Source: Lethocerus indicus (lineage: Eukaryota; Arthropoda; Insecta; Hemiptera; Belostomatidae). From it: DNA of 64,000 nt. The stretch is taken from NCBI GenBank assembly GCA_019843655.1, contig JACDQD010000103.1, positions 7,812,001-7,876,000 on the forward strand. The letters are read 5' to 3'. The notes under the pieces are model-generated. The model was not told where the DNA came from. It ran no database searches and saw only the letters and a list, made by a program, of their open reading frames with translations. The translations under genes and the position numbers were made by a program. The number at the start of each line of letters is the position of its first letter. Positions within the stretch are counted from its first letter, which is position 1. Positions 34,382 to 47,168 of this stretch are shown here, one piece after another.

Positions 34382-36778
34382 TACTATGTATTATATTATA
34401 TATTCCAAGTTCCTAGTTTACAAAGATATAGATACAATTTTAAGTTATAAAGAATTCGAATAATACCTTACTCTTGGCTGAAAATGGTGATTGATTTTTT
34501 TTCAATTGGAGTAATGTTTGTTTCTAAATAAATATAAAAATGTATGTACAGTTGAAATAGAAACAGAACGCCGGCAATGGCTTTAATTAAATCTTCCGCG
34601 TGAAGTCACATATCTGTTCATATTTTTAGTCGCAGGATATATTTTTAGTCTGCATTTTCGACAAAATGTAAAACTAAATGAAACATTGTTACTGTCAGGA
34701 TGCAGTGTCGCCTCGTCGTCGTAAGCGTTACTGTAGAATGACGGTGTGAAAATGGATGTTGTTCCGATGGCCGCCGATATGTGAAAGTGCCTTGCTAATT
34801 TATCGTTGGGATGCTACTAAGGACGGACAGAAGTCGAAACCTGTCTAGCAAAGGATGGAGGCAGTGACTTTTCGTCATCGTCCTTGGCACAACTTTTTGT
34901 TGTCTCAATAACTCTCATCAACTTTAATAATTAACTGACAAAATTGATATTTAGTGAGTTAAATATACGAACTGACAACGCTAAACATACTGCTTGTCGG
35001 TAATTATTACTAAGTGAAAGTATTACTTGCATATATAGACTTCTCGGAATTGATCAGATAGCGATGGGTAATTAGTAAAATGGTAGTTAAGGCTCTAACA
35101 TGGTAGGCTCTTCGAATCTAATAGTGTTGACGTTCACTATTCATCCTTGGATCATCATCTGTAATTTTGGTTCGTTCCGCTATTCCTTTTTACCTCCTTC
35201 ATTACCTCCTCAGTTGTAGAAGAGTAGCTGGGGAATTCTGAAATCGTCATATCCGAAGAAAGCACAAAGGACTAAACGTTTTTTCTCCGTAGCATTGGAA
35301 CAATAAATCTTAACGATAAAATGTAATTTTTTACGCGCATCAAGGAACTGTATTACCAGTGCCGGGAATCCCCCGGTACCGTCCACCAGCGGGAAAAACC
35401 CTCGAAGAAATTGCTCACTCTCGAGCTCTATTCCTCTCAGTCCTTTTGTAATAAGGGACCCTCTTCTTAAGGACTACAGACCGTAACAGATGGCCGAAAC
35501 CAGACTAGTCTAGTTTAGGTTCGAAACGAAGGGAAAACAAGATTATTATACTAGGGTAAGGGACACTGTTGAGAGAAATTTTCATTAGCCGAATATTTAC
35601 TCAAGTTAATACGGTATACATTATCTTGTCCCCAGTTATTTTATTATAATTGGGCAGTTACAATTTAAGATCACCGCTTATAGTTTAATGTAGATCAAAA
35701 TGTGGAAAACCCTGGTTCACATAAATGAAGAAGACTTTTATGGCCGCTCGAATAGTAGCCATACAATTAGATTTGGCGTTGAATCCGGTTCGTTATTGCT
35801 GAACACATTTGGATTCCCGCGCTTACGGGAAACACTGTCCTGGCTTTTGTTTTAAAATTGTCTCGCGGGGTAAAAACAATTGGATATTGTAAACGGTATA
35901 AGTATAGCGAGGGGTAGAGGGGGTAGGTAGAGGCTGGGTAGTAGGTAACTGTGTCAGTGGCCTGGACAGGGACTGCGGCTGCTGCTGACCTTACCAACCA
36001 ACACTTTTACGCCTTCCTCCCTCCACCCTACCACTCTACCGCCATCCCCACTTTTTAGCCACACTTTTTTTGCTCGAAATTTAATTCGATTCACATTCAA
36101 ATTTATATTACGTTCGACAATTTCCCCCTCGACTATATTGACAATATTCCAAACTGAAAACACCAAGATTGATTCTATAAAATTGGTTTTCCATAAATAT
36201 GTTCGAAAGTAATAAAGCTGTATTTAACAATAATATACATTTTTTCTAATAAAAAAAAATAAATTAACCTGAAAATATTAACCTGTAGAATTGTTAAGCA
36301 AACTTAAGCCAGCATCTCTCTAATTTAACAATGTTGTTATCCCGATACATTCGTTTAAAATAATAAATCGAATGATATAATCGCTGTAAATTGGCGAATT
36401 AAAGATCATACTGACCGCTACTGAATAAGGCGTGAAGCCGGGATAGGTTGAACCACCACCATATCATTGTATGGAATTTGAACGCGGTAACACGATGCGG
36501 ATCGCTCTAAGGAGCCGATCGTTAATTGTCGATCACAAAAAGTCTTAAGGAGGAAGCGAATAATCCTGAAAGAATTGGAGTCATAGAACGTAGTCATTAC
36601 GTAAAACGGTAAATGATAGGGCCTGCATTCCTGCCCGTTGATGACGTGCGGAATCGATTCTCGGGAGGAAATATTTGCCTTAAATTCCATGGGCGGGGAC
36701 TTCCATTCAAAGTTGAACTTCCCTAGACATTCCGGGCTTAGTCACCCGCTCACTGATAAAGACCAGTTCTCACTCTGT

Positions 36779-36783
<5 letters not shown>

Positions 36784-36824
<41 letters not shown>
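36784..36824. repeat. (TA)n microsatellite
   Basis: About 20 TA units in otherwise CpG-rich DNA. Confidence 0.97.
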
Positions 36825-36827
<3 letters not shown>

Positions 36828-37325
36828 AACACTATAAATATAATTCGGCATGAGGGTTTCCGGCTCCTTAAAGTATTAAAGATCCGATTCCATCCAGTAC
36901 TGAAGCCGACAGTTCAATATCGGAGGTTTGAGGGTACTGCCGTAATTGTTTCATGCGGTTGTGTGGCGATATATAACTGTCCAGTTTAGCCGGTGAGAAG
37001 CGAGGAGAAATGGGATTTTTCAACCCGGGCGAAAGGAACGGGATATTTCTCACACAAGTTTACCTGTTACGCTATTCGGATTTTTTTTTACAAATAACAG
37101 GAATAGGATCCGAGGTTCATTGACAGCTAGCGGGTGGGTTCTGGTGGTGGTGGGGGTAGTGTACCGTTGTAAAGGGGTAGAGCACGGAGGGAGCCGGCCA
37201 GAAGAGTTCGATGACCCGCGGGCTGCGGTGGCCTCCTTCGGCTGGACACACTCTCGATTGCGGTGCCGATGATGCCCCGCCATCTGTTTACAGTTAACTG
37301 GCCTCCACGCACCGGATTACGTAAC

Positions 37326-37536
<211 letters not shown>

Positions 37537-40007
37537 GAAAGAAAATACAGCAGGACTGAGGGCACAAGGGTGGTCTTCAAATATACATATCTGGGGTTCT
37601 GCCAGTCAACACTGGCGTTTATTAATTAAAAAATATAAAGTACATTTAGTTAATAATCGGCATAGTTGCCGATTCGTACGGGTAAATTACATTAATTTCG
37701 CGTTGGAATTATTAAAAAAATACGATACTTTTCTTTATATATCGGTATTATTTTAAGGCAAGTTCTTCTAAGGGTCGAGTGGAGTCCCCCCTCGTAGAAA
37801 CTTCTAAAGGTTTCGTGAGTGGTCAAAATTTGAAGACCGCTGCACTAGCTCAACCGGACTTTTGGTCGTTTGCCATAGCACGAGGAAATATATCCCAGCA
37901 ATGATGAAGGATATAGAGAATTTTGACGAAGAAACCGAGAGAGAATTTTCATCTTAGAAATTGGCGGAGGTAAAGGAGATTTCGACTTACATCGGTTAAA
38001 AAAGTGGGCTCTTGTGGCCCTCGAAGGCGTGAAGAAAGGAGAAATCAATATATAGAAATTACGAGTGCGTTCGGTGATGGTGATTATTATTTGTTTCTGA
38101 AAGTTAATATTTATAAACATCGAATGTTAGCTTATTATTTATCTATTATTTAAATATCTAGTTAAAAAGAGATAAAAAAAACTGGTATAAAAACGAATAA
38201 TTGATACCACTCCTATTCTGAAAATATTTGTAATTCACATGAAATGGACTCCTTTATCCACTTTCTTATCAAATGCACAATTTAAAATTCTCACAGGTTT
38301 GTTTTATTTCGCTCTACGTTTTAAATATTTACAATATTGTAACTGCACTAATATTTTTATACAATAGATAATTAAAAAATAAAATGTTTTTAAATTAGTC
38401 AATTCTTAACACTGTTTTCTCTTTTAAATACATAATATGGGTGTAGCTCAACATTACTAGTGCTCGGATTTCAGTTTTTATCCTTTTAGATAGCTACGTA
38501 CGGCTTTAAAGCAGGTGTGAGTTTTGTTTATAGTTTGTGGTTTTCATAACACGCCTTCCTGCTGAGTGGCCGCGGCTCCTTTCCCATTATCGGCCGCGGA
38601 AGGTACGACTCTCCGGAATCGAAAGTTGGCGGCGCGCGACAAGCCCCGCCGACACCGCCAAGGAGGGAGCTTCGGGTAAATCTGTTCGGGAAATGAGATT
38701 GAAATTATTTATGGCCGCGGTTCGGTTACCGCGCGTGTTACCATATTCGGTCGGTAGAATGCCAACGCATGTTTCCCGGCGGGACGACTTACCGAACGAA
38801 AGGTAAACCGATGAGACGTTGTGTTGGCAGGAGTGCGAGGCGGTGGGGGGGGCAGGAGTACCGTTGGCATCGGTGACACACTATAGTGGATGGTAATAAG
38901 GAGGTGTAGGGGGTTCCCCTCGTACCGTTATACCGGGTGAGGAGGAGCGGCTGTCTTGTCTCGGTGGTGGTGGAGGGGGAGGAGCACTTTCCTTGCTCTG
39001 TTATACCGGCTCGCCGGATCTGGGTCGGTCTTTGACCCTCCCCCCGCTACCGCCAAGGTGGAAGGGTTCAACGCACTCGTTCACTTCTGTTGGGGCTACG
39101 TCGGTTCACAGTTTACTTTTCCTTCTCCGGCTAACGGGTCTTCCTCCGCTCTATCCGGCCCGGCCTCCTCCCTTTCGTTCTACCGGCCACGTCGCTTTTT
39201 CTCTATCCCGCCATTTTCGGAAACACCGCTAACTCGTACAGAGCCGAAATTTTCGATTAGTCCGACCGTATTTTCCGCTCCCTCTCGCTTTTTTCGTCAG
39301 CATAAAAATCATCGGGTAGGGCCTATACCTCGTTCTATAGGACCCGGGTCTTTTTAAGCTCGAGGAACATCTTTTAAAATATCCGAATCTGTTGGAATAA
39401 CAACTTTTGACGCAATCTCGTATTTAAGGCATAGAGGACCTTCTGGAAACCTTCTGTAATCCAATTTCAAATATTGATAATGCGCAATAAATACCATCCG
39501 CCTTAAAAGTTGAATTTCGAGGTTACAAAGTAATCGAAATTAATTCGTCTTATATTAGTTTAATCCGCGGATTTACAGCAGACCACTGCTTTAGATGAAT
39601 AAAGGTCGTATATATGAAAATAACGTGTGTATAAGTTATGACCGCCTGAGGTTGTTAGGGTAGTTATTTACAAATATGTGTTCTTTCGTCGACTTCGGAA
39701 GTGACTTTTCTGATCGGAAGTCAAGCGGTGGTTGGGGGACAATTCTTGGCCGGGGTGTAAGAGCGATGAGATTGCGGTCGTAAATTCTATTTTATTTCCA
39801 AGTAAGACCGACCAAGTTGCGGCGGGCCAAGTTCGGGCCGTCGGTCCGGTTAGCGGAACGGTAGGCCGGCCGGGTTTATTGACCGGGGCCCCTTTCCCTG
39901 TCGGCTTGTATTACATGAATAATAGCGCTAACAGTATTTAGTGGGGGAGGCGTGTACCGCTATCCGCGCTCTCCGTTATCGCATCTGCGGTGTGGAGGAG
40001 AGCGTGG

Positions 40008-40053
40008 CATCATCATCATCATCGGCAGCAGCAGCAGCAGCAGCATCAGCAGT
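40008..40053. repeat. (CAT)n (CAG)n trinucleotide repeat
   Basis: Five CAT units followed by CGG and seven CAG units. No exon could be supported around it. Confidence 0.9.
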
Positions 40054-43000
40054 GGAGGGGAGCCTCTCACTCATCCGTACAAGTTCATTCCCCCCGCCCC
40101 GCCAACGCGCCCTATCACCCCCCTGTCTAAAAACGCGTTTCGTTGACGGTAAAACCGAGGTTGGGGTCGGTGATTGACCCCCCTACCGCCGCTTCAACAA
40201 GGTCGGTCAACTTTAACTTTACACTCGACTTCCCGCCAACTCAAATACACGTGTACCGATGTTTCTCCCTCCTTTTCGCCTCCTAAAGTATACCCGGATC
40301 CTCCATCGAAATCCTACATCCAAGGTCACGGATTTACTGACGGAACGGTACCTAATAAGGGGAGAAGCCGAAATCGAATTTAGTGTAGTCTAACACCAGC
40401 CTCCACTCGCTGGTAGAAGATGCTGAAGAAATATGAACTTTTTTATTCATGTTTTGCCTCAACATTTCTGAAGGATTGGTGCCTTCGTTTCAGGGAATTC
40501 CCGAAATTAGATCGAGAATTGACGTTTGCGGAATGGAGAGGCCGCTATTCCGTCCGATAAAAAAATTATCCTAGAAACCGATAGGAGGGGATAACTACCC
40601 TCCAACTAATTGAAAAAATTAAGCTGATTGGCTCGTGAAATAAAAAGTGAAATTCCCGTTCTCTTATTAGCGGGGTGACTAATGGAAGACTTAAAATTGT
40701 AACAAGGAATTTATGAATAAGAATGAAATAAACTGAAAATATTTTTGCTCCTTTTATTTACAACAGTGAAACCGACACGGGTATGCCGTGTATAATTGAG
40801 GGGATCGGCCGAATATGCGAAGATCCGCCGTATCCAAACATCCGTTCGGAGCCCCATTGTGTGAAAAATACAGGTTTAAATAATGGCTAGTCTTCCTGCG
40901 TACAGTAACTTCGAGCTCGGGAAAAAATTTTTTTTTAAATAATTAACTTCCCGCTAACAGCCCTCTCATTCGGACTTGTTGTTTTGCAGTAAAACGGGCT
41001 CATCATTTGAATTGGATTTCTTGGTCCGCTTCCAATTGAATTCATACCAATATAATCTAAATTAGGGATCTCCGACATTTATTTTTGTTTGGAGGGCCGC
41101 GTAGTAATTTTTGATTAGTATCAGTAGTTACTCTGACAAAGTATTGTATATCGGTAAGATTTCTTCTGGCGAAAACAAACCACAAGCAAATTTTAGACCG
41201 ACGCGAAAGGACACCTACGCAACAAACTCTACGCCACTAACACTCCTGTTACTAAGCGGTAAAATGTGTCCATTAAATTTGGAAGCAGCCCAAGTTGTGT
41301 TCTTATTGAACAAACCAACGGGATTAAATGCTTACACGAATTACATTGCTAATTGTCGTCGAGGACGGGGAATCATGTCGTTCAGGGACTGTTATGTATT
41401 TATACAACGCAATATGTATTTGGAACTAAAAAATGAAATGAATTGAAAACAAATAATAATCACTTCTCCGGGGTGGCTATTTAATTGTAGACTGTTAAAA
41501 GCGCTATTAATTATTATCGACGAAAATATGATTGATTATTTACTTTTTTCCGTTATATTAGTATTGTATGTCAATAGTTTTTATTTTTCGTTTGTTCATT
41601 TAACCGTTTGTCACGTTTTTTTGCCGGTTGAAAGAGAGATGAGATCAATAAACCTTGTTCCGTGAATATCTCGCGGCGCTTACGATACCCGACCCGCACT
41701 GCGTTTAGGTAAGGCGGGTCAAGTCTAGCGATGGGTCACCGCGGCGCTGCCCGCCGCCCCAATTCCCTCCGGAGCCGTTTTCAATGGCTTCGGGTCACTC
41801 GTCACTCCTCCTTCCCTTCACTCCACACCACCTTAAATAAAGAGGACCCCCCAGCCTATCCATTGGCCGATATATATAACACCGTTGCTTATGTTAGATT
41901 TCATAATAAACGGAGTGAGGCCGAGTGAGACTAATTTCGTGTTGCAATTATTAACTTGCTCTAAATTTATTATATATTAATGAAATTGAAATTGGAAAAA
42001 CGTATAAAACATTTACGAGATAATGAAACGCCTTAGAATTAAGACGGTTTGACATTATTGGAAGGTTTGGGCCCGAAGTTCATAATTTATCTATTTACCC
42101 ATGCCGACTGACAATTTTAGCTAGCGTTACCAAATTTTATACAAGCACCTATATAATATTCGGTAAGGCAAATAGGCCTGTGTAAACGATAAAAAATAGA
42201 TAAATAACAGTATTGAATAATAATGTCATAACATGAATATCCAGCAGAAGTAAAGTTATCTTCCTAGATGAATGATTTTTGTTGTATATTATTAGATAAT
42301 ATATTTAATTAAATAAAATAATGAAAACAAGTACATTATTATGAATGTAAGGTACGGTTTACAATATTTATGTTACTGGTAGTAACAGATACAGAGTTGC
42401 AAGTGTTTAAAAAAAACCAGAGAAAACACTAAGAGAGTTATTTAGATTGGTATTGTTATATTTTAGGTAACTTTATTTTACCTGTTATTAGTAATATAGA
42501 CGGAGAGGAACGAAAACAAAATATTTTTAGCGCAACAAGCATTGGCAACATCGAATGGAAAATAGGCTGAGAGAGATGGGGCAAGATGCGAAAGTGATAG
42601 AGCGAGGTGAACGACCTCCAGGAGGTGAGGGATATTATTATGTGTTCTTATTTTGCACCCATTACCCGTTTAAACACTCGATACCTGACGATAGATCAGG
42701 CATCGGTATAAAAAGGCATATTATCGCACGGAATATGTAACACCTCGTTTAGATATAAAACCTGTTAAGGGTACTAGAAATATACTGCGGGGATATACAA
42801 TTATTGAAACTTAAAATTTACAACATAATATTAATTGATTAATTCAACAATAATGGATTCAAACTGAGCGCGGTGTTTGCTTTAGGAGGAAGTGCTTAAT
42901 GAAGACAAGTAGTTATTAATTAATATATTCTACGAGTTTATCCCTAAAATGGTTACTTCCCCGCAATTTCGTTGTTTTCTAATTTCAATTCAATGTGCAT

Positions 43001-43129
43001 TTGGAACGGCCGTTCCTGCGAAATCGCGAATTTCAGACCTACAGGCCATTGCAAATGGCCATCATTGTTATTCGTTAAAAGAAGAACGTGATATCGAGCA
43101 GCGGGTGCAGTGGGGCAGGGGTCGCGATA

Positions 43130-43230
43130 ACGGGTTCGAACCTGCCGCCTCCTGAATTCGAATTCGCCGCCCCATTCGTGGGAAGGCTCGAACCTATGGC
43201 CAACGCCCGTCCCACTTAGACAGGCGGTAT
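43130..43230 (-). repeat. tRNA-derived SINE fragment
   Basis: On the minus strand TGTCTAAGTGGGACGG (43207-43222) resembles an A box and GGTTCGAGCC (43185-43194) is a perfect B box (GGTTCGANNCC). A second perfect B box, GGTTCGAACC, follows about 50 bp downstream, suggesting a dimeric or nested SINE. No cloverleaf acceptor stem could be drawn, so it is not annotated as a tRNA gene. Confidence 0.5.
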
Positions 43231-43649
43231 TTCTCAGGGCGACTGTTAAAAATAAAATCTGCGTCGAATGCGAAATATTAGGCAAAAATATTCGCGGTAC
43301 ATTAATTTATAGGGTGAAAAAAGCTTATTATACAAGCTTTGAGGAATACTTTTCGGACAGCACGAAGTATACAATGAATTGCATGCAAAAAATGCAGGCG
43401 AAATAAAGCCTAAATATTTATTTCATTTTATGATACACGATTTAATACTACAAAATTAATTACCGAGCAATATATTTCTAGTGGCTAGTTTAGAAATGTG
43501 ATTTAAATTCAGTGCAGATGAAAATATCCAATGAGGGACTCAAATATTTTTTCTCGCAGTTCTCTTCCTCTTGTACGACGACTTAATCCCGAAAAAAGGA
43601 AAACATACATGTAATTATTCCATGTTGCATCATTATTTAGCAATTCCAA

Positions 43650-43650
43650 A

Positions 43651-43712
<62 letters not shown>
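43650..43712. repeat. (CT)n(AT)n compound microsatellite
   Basis: Five CT units pass directly into about 26 AT units. Confidence 0.97.
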
Positions 43713-43715
<3 letters not shown>

Positions 43716-43922
43716 GTATGTATATACGGGTATAATAAATCCAAACACTCATGCGTTAATCGATAAATAAGACCTTCGGTTGCTTGAGAGAGGCGGCAAA
43801 AGTAGTGAAGGAGCCGCCAGCCGACCGACCGAGGAAGAAAGAGTTCGTTGACCTCCCGAAAGTAAGACACACAACTAACTGTTGTTGCGAGAGCCTAGAA
43901 GAGAAATAACACCAAGAGAAGC

Positions 43923-43933
43923 GGAGAGAGAGA

Positions 43934-43996
<63 letters not shown>
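43923..43996. repeat. (GA)n microsatellite
   Basis: About 74 bp of GA with one GGGA interruption near its left end, the same interruption pattern as the array at 37326. Confidence 0.97.
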
Positions 43997-43998
<2 letters not shown>

Positions 43999-46900
43999 TT
44001 TACACAATATTTACACCAGAAGGGGGGGGGTGCATCGGAAGGTAAACTTAGTTATAATTAAAAACGGGGTGGGGGGTGGGTGTGTCGTTCACTCATCGCG
44101 TCTTAAGCTTTTTACTGTTGGCACCGCGGATATTTAATTTATTTGCGAGTTATAATCGATTATGGACACAGCGCTATATTTTGTGTAAGAAAACCCTGTA
44201 TTACAATTTCCAATAGTAATTTTCAATTTACGATTATTGGAACGTACATCAGTAAATTGGTAATTGTAATTTGTGATAAATGTTTGACGATTTGGAGAAC
44301 GGTGGTTGTCGCGATGTACTCGAACCCAGTTCGCTCCAATCGTTCATACTCTTGCGGGACTCTTTCGCATAATTGGTCATTCGTTTGGACAGGACCGGTG
44401 CGAGGAAGGTGATGCGGCGGTTTTGCTTTTTATGAGACGATAGGTGTGGGAAGCCGGTATGTAGAAAGCGGCTGGATGGGGCTAAGACGGGGACCCAAGA
44501 GGTGGTCGACCCCGGCCACTCTCCTCCTCGTTTGAGAAAAGTGACCGCCGTCTCAACAGACGGACAGAGTACCGCAACAACATCACTTTCCTGAAAACAA
44601 TAAACGAAATCCCGAATACTTTTTATTTTCGCCGAGGTATTAGGGAGGCGCCAACGAAACGTAAATCAGTACGGGGAGTGAGGCGGGAATGAAACTATAG
44701 GTACCCGGATTTTATTTAATTCGTCAGCTATCGGAATGTTGAGGCCTTTGTGAAAATGGGGCTTATTGGGTAAGCGACACACCATTGGGTAAGCATCTTA
44801 CCGCCATACAAAGATCACGGCGGCGGTCCGAACCAATTGAGCCACAGAGGACAATAATTTTAATTATGGGAAGAAAATTATTGCGCTTCCAAGTTTCACT
44901 CGGTATTCCTTTCATGTCTGTGTTAAACCATATTTACAGAAAACCTTTATGTAGTCGTCCACAATGTTTGTAATTTAAATTCAGTCTGGCGATCCTGTGC
45001 GCTACCGTTGGTGCTACAATTTATCGATACATTCCCATTTAAATTGGGGCTCCTGATGGCCGCGGAGCTAATCACAGTACGATAGCAGTGTAGATAATAA
45101 GTCCGGTTGTTCAGCATGCAGCTGCTTCGCCAGCACGTTAACGGTTACCTGCTGGTACCTGCACTCCACTTTTAAAAAAAAGGGCTACGCCCCCTCCCGG
45201 AAAACAGTGATTAACGATACCTTTCCGAGGAAGAATATTTCAACGGGAAACAAATCTTTCGACACTTTAAATATTTAATGTTTTTTGGGCACAGTAAAAA
45301 GAAACACAAGGAGCTCTAATTAATAACAACAGTATTTACAAAAAATAAATAAAGTATATTCCACCATTTTTTTAAAAATTATTCCATACAATGAGTTATG
45401 GTACACTAAAACTAATACGAAAATAGTAAATGATAAATTACTTACCTACTGAAAACCTTCGTGATATCATTTTTGAAATAATATCCGAAATAAATTAATT
45501 GTGTTATAAAATATTATCGAAGAATTACAGATTTTTTTCTATCAAAATGTAAATAAATGGACAAAAACTGAGCTATAGCAGAAGAAGAGCCGAATAATTA
45601 ATGCGCAGAGGGTTAGTTAGAAATAAATCTAGCATACCGAAATGTTTGATTTTGTTGTGGACTAGACTTCTCAATTAGGACCAATACATTAATATCCAGA
45701 TTTGGACATTTTCACCACGAATAGATAATTTTATGTAATAGAAAATATTGAAATACATTACAGTACTGAATTTAAGGACCAAATACAAGACTCCTGAACT
45801 CATCCGACGGTGAAACATATCGAGGTCCCCGAGAGGGTCGGAAATTCAAGGTACTGTTTCTTTGTTGTGAGTGAGAGCGGCCGTCTAACTGTCCGGAGGT
45901 TGTCCGCAGTGGCTCCAGTTTTTTCCGTCAACAACGGTACCATCGACTCTTAAACCGGCATCTGTATCGCTCCGGGACGAACGCGTCCCTTCTGGAAGGC
46001 CATTCAATTAAGGCCCCGACAACTTCTGCTCCTGGAGTCCAATCCTATTAGACCGGACACGGCCCTAAGTGCCGATCGATCAGTCCATACGATAAATTAT
46101 CATCGAGTCGAAACCGAGTAGCGCCCAAAGCGTACGATAAAAATGTTAACAACCATTTCAGTCTTTACCTTGTTAGAGGGAACTTCCGTCCAAATCACCT
46201 TTTACCGTTCGTGATAATCCATGATCACGCTAGGGGTCGACGCGTTAATACTGCGTCGCTCTCGTCACTAAGCCACATACAAATCCACAACTTTGATTTT
46301 TACATACATTCCGGCCCGTGGCTTTTCTACATTTATGTTGATTTCTACATTATGTACAATAAGTATTATGACTAAAATATTTGAAATGTACAGCAGTATC
46401 AGGCGATCTTACCGGAAGTTAGATTGCGGCGGCCCAGAAGGGAATTTCTCGGAGGGGCCCCGTTTAGTTTTGATAGCCGGTAGTAGGCGTACCTGAAGCG
46501 GGCTAGGGGGAACGTCTCCGGGGGTAAATAGCCCCTCCGGGTGTAAGAAAGGGGTGCGTGTTTGGGTGAATACATGAGAGAGGGCTGTTGCCGCGGCGGA
46601 GAAGTGGGCTCTGTACCGTTATACCGTTGGCCGGGTGTACAGTTAGCGGCAGTCGTTGACACACTCCCTCACACGGCCACCTCCGACACAGGTGTTTTAT
46701 TGCCCCAACACAGACCAGTAACGGGCCATCCCCCATCATCGATTGTTTCGAGACCGCCACGATTTACGACCTCAGAATGCCAATGCCCCAAGACGGACGA
46801 CACTCTTATTTAGAAAATTAATTCAAAATTGGATTTCTCTTGCCGAGTGCTAAACAGCTCGGCCAAACAGCCGCTGCTAAACAGTAATGACCGTTTATTA

Positions 46901-47139
46901 TTTATTGTATAATGAGCCTTACATTTATGGGTATTATGGTTTATTTTTGTTTTTGATTGTCAATTGTCTAGTTACTGCCAGGCCCGTGATATTTTGGCTC
47001 CGTGCACCGATTCGGTCTTGTGCTTACTCCGGAAGTGGAGTGACAGTGATGCCCCGCAGACAGTCCGACAGGCTCAAGTCCGTCTCTAATATGTTGGCGG
47101 TACGATACTCAAGAATGATATTAACTATACGCTACTACT

Positions 47140-47168
47140 TTGAAGACGGCGAGTAGCCGAAACCGGTC
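47140..47168 (+). ncRNA. Hammerhead-like relic
   Basis: TTGAAGA (CTGAAGA with the first base changed), one extra C, stem GGC-GAGTA-GCC, then GAAA, CCGGT and C at 47168, followed by TAGCG. This is the same architecture and right flank as the motif at 8033-8061. The changed invariant C suggests it is dead. Confidence 0.35.

Noticed and set aside
41111..41446. 111-codon plus-strand frame
   Set aside because: It starts at a TTG, not an ATG, shows no recognisable motif and has no splice context; likely chance.
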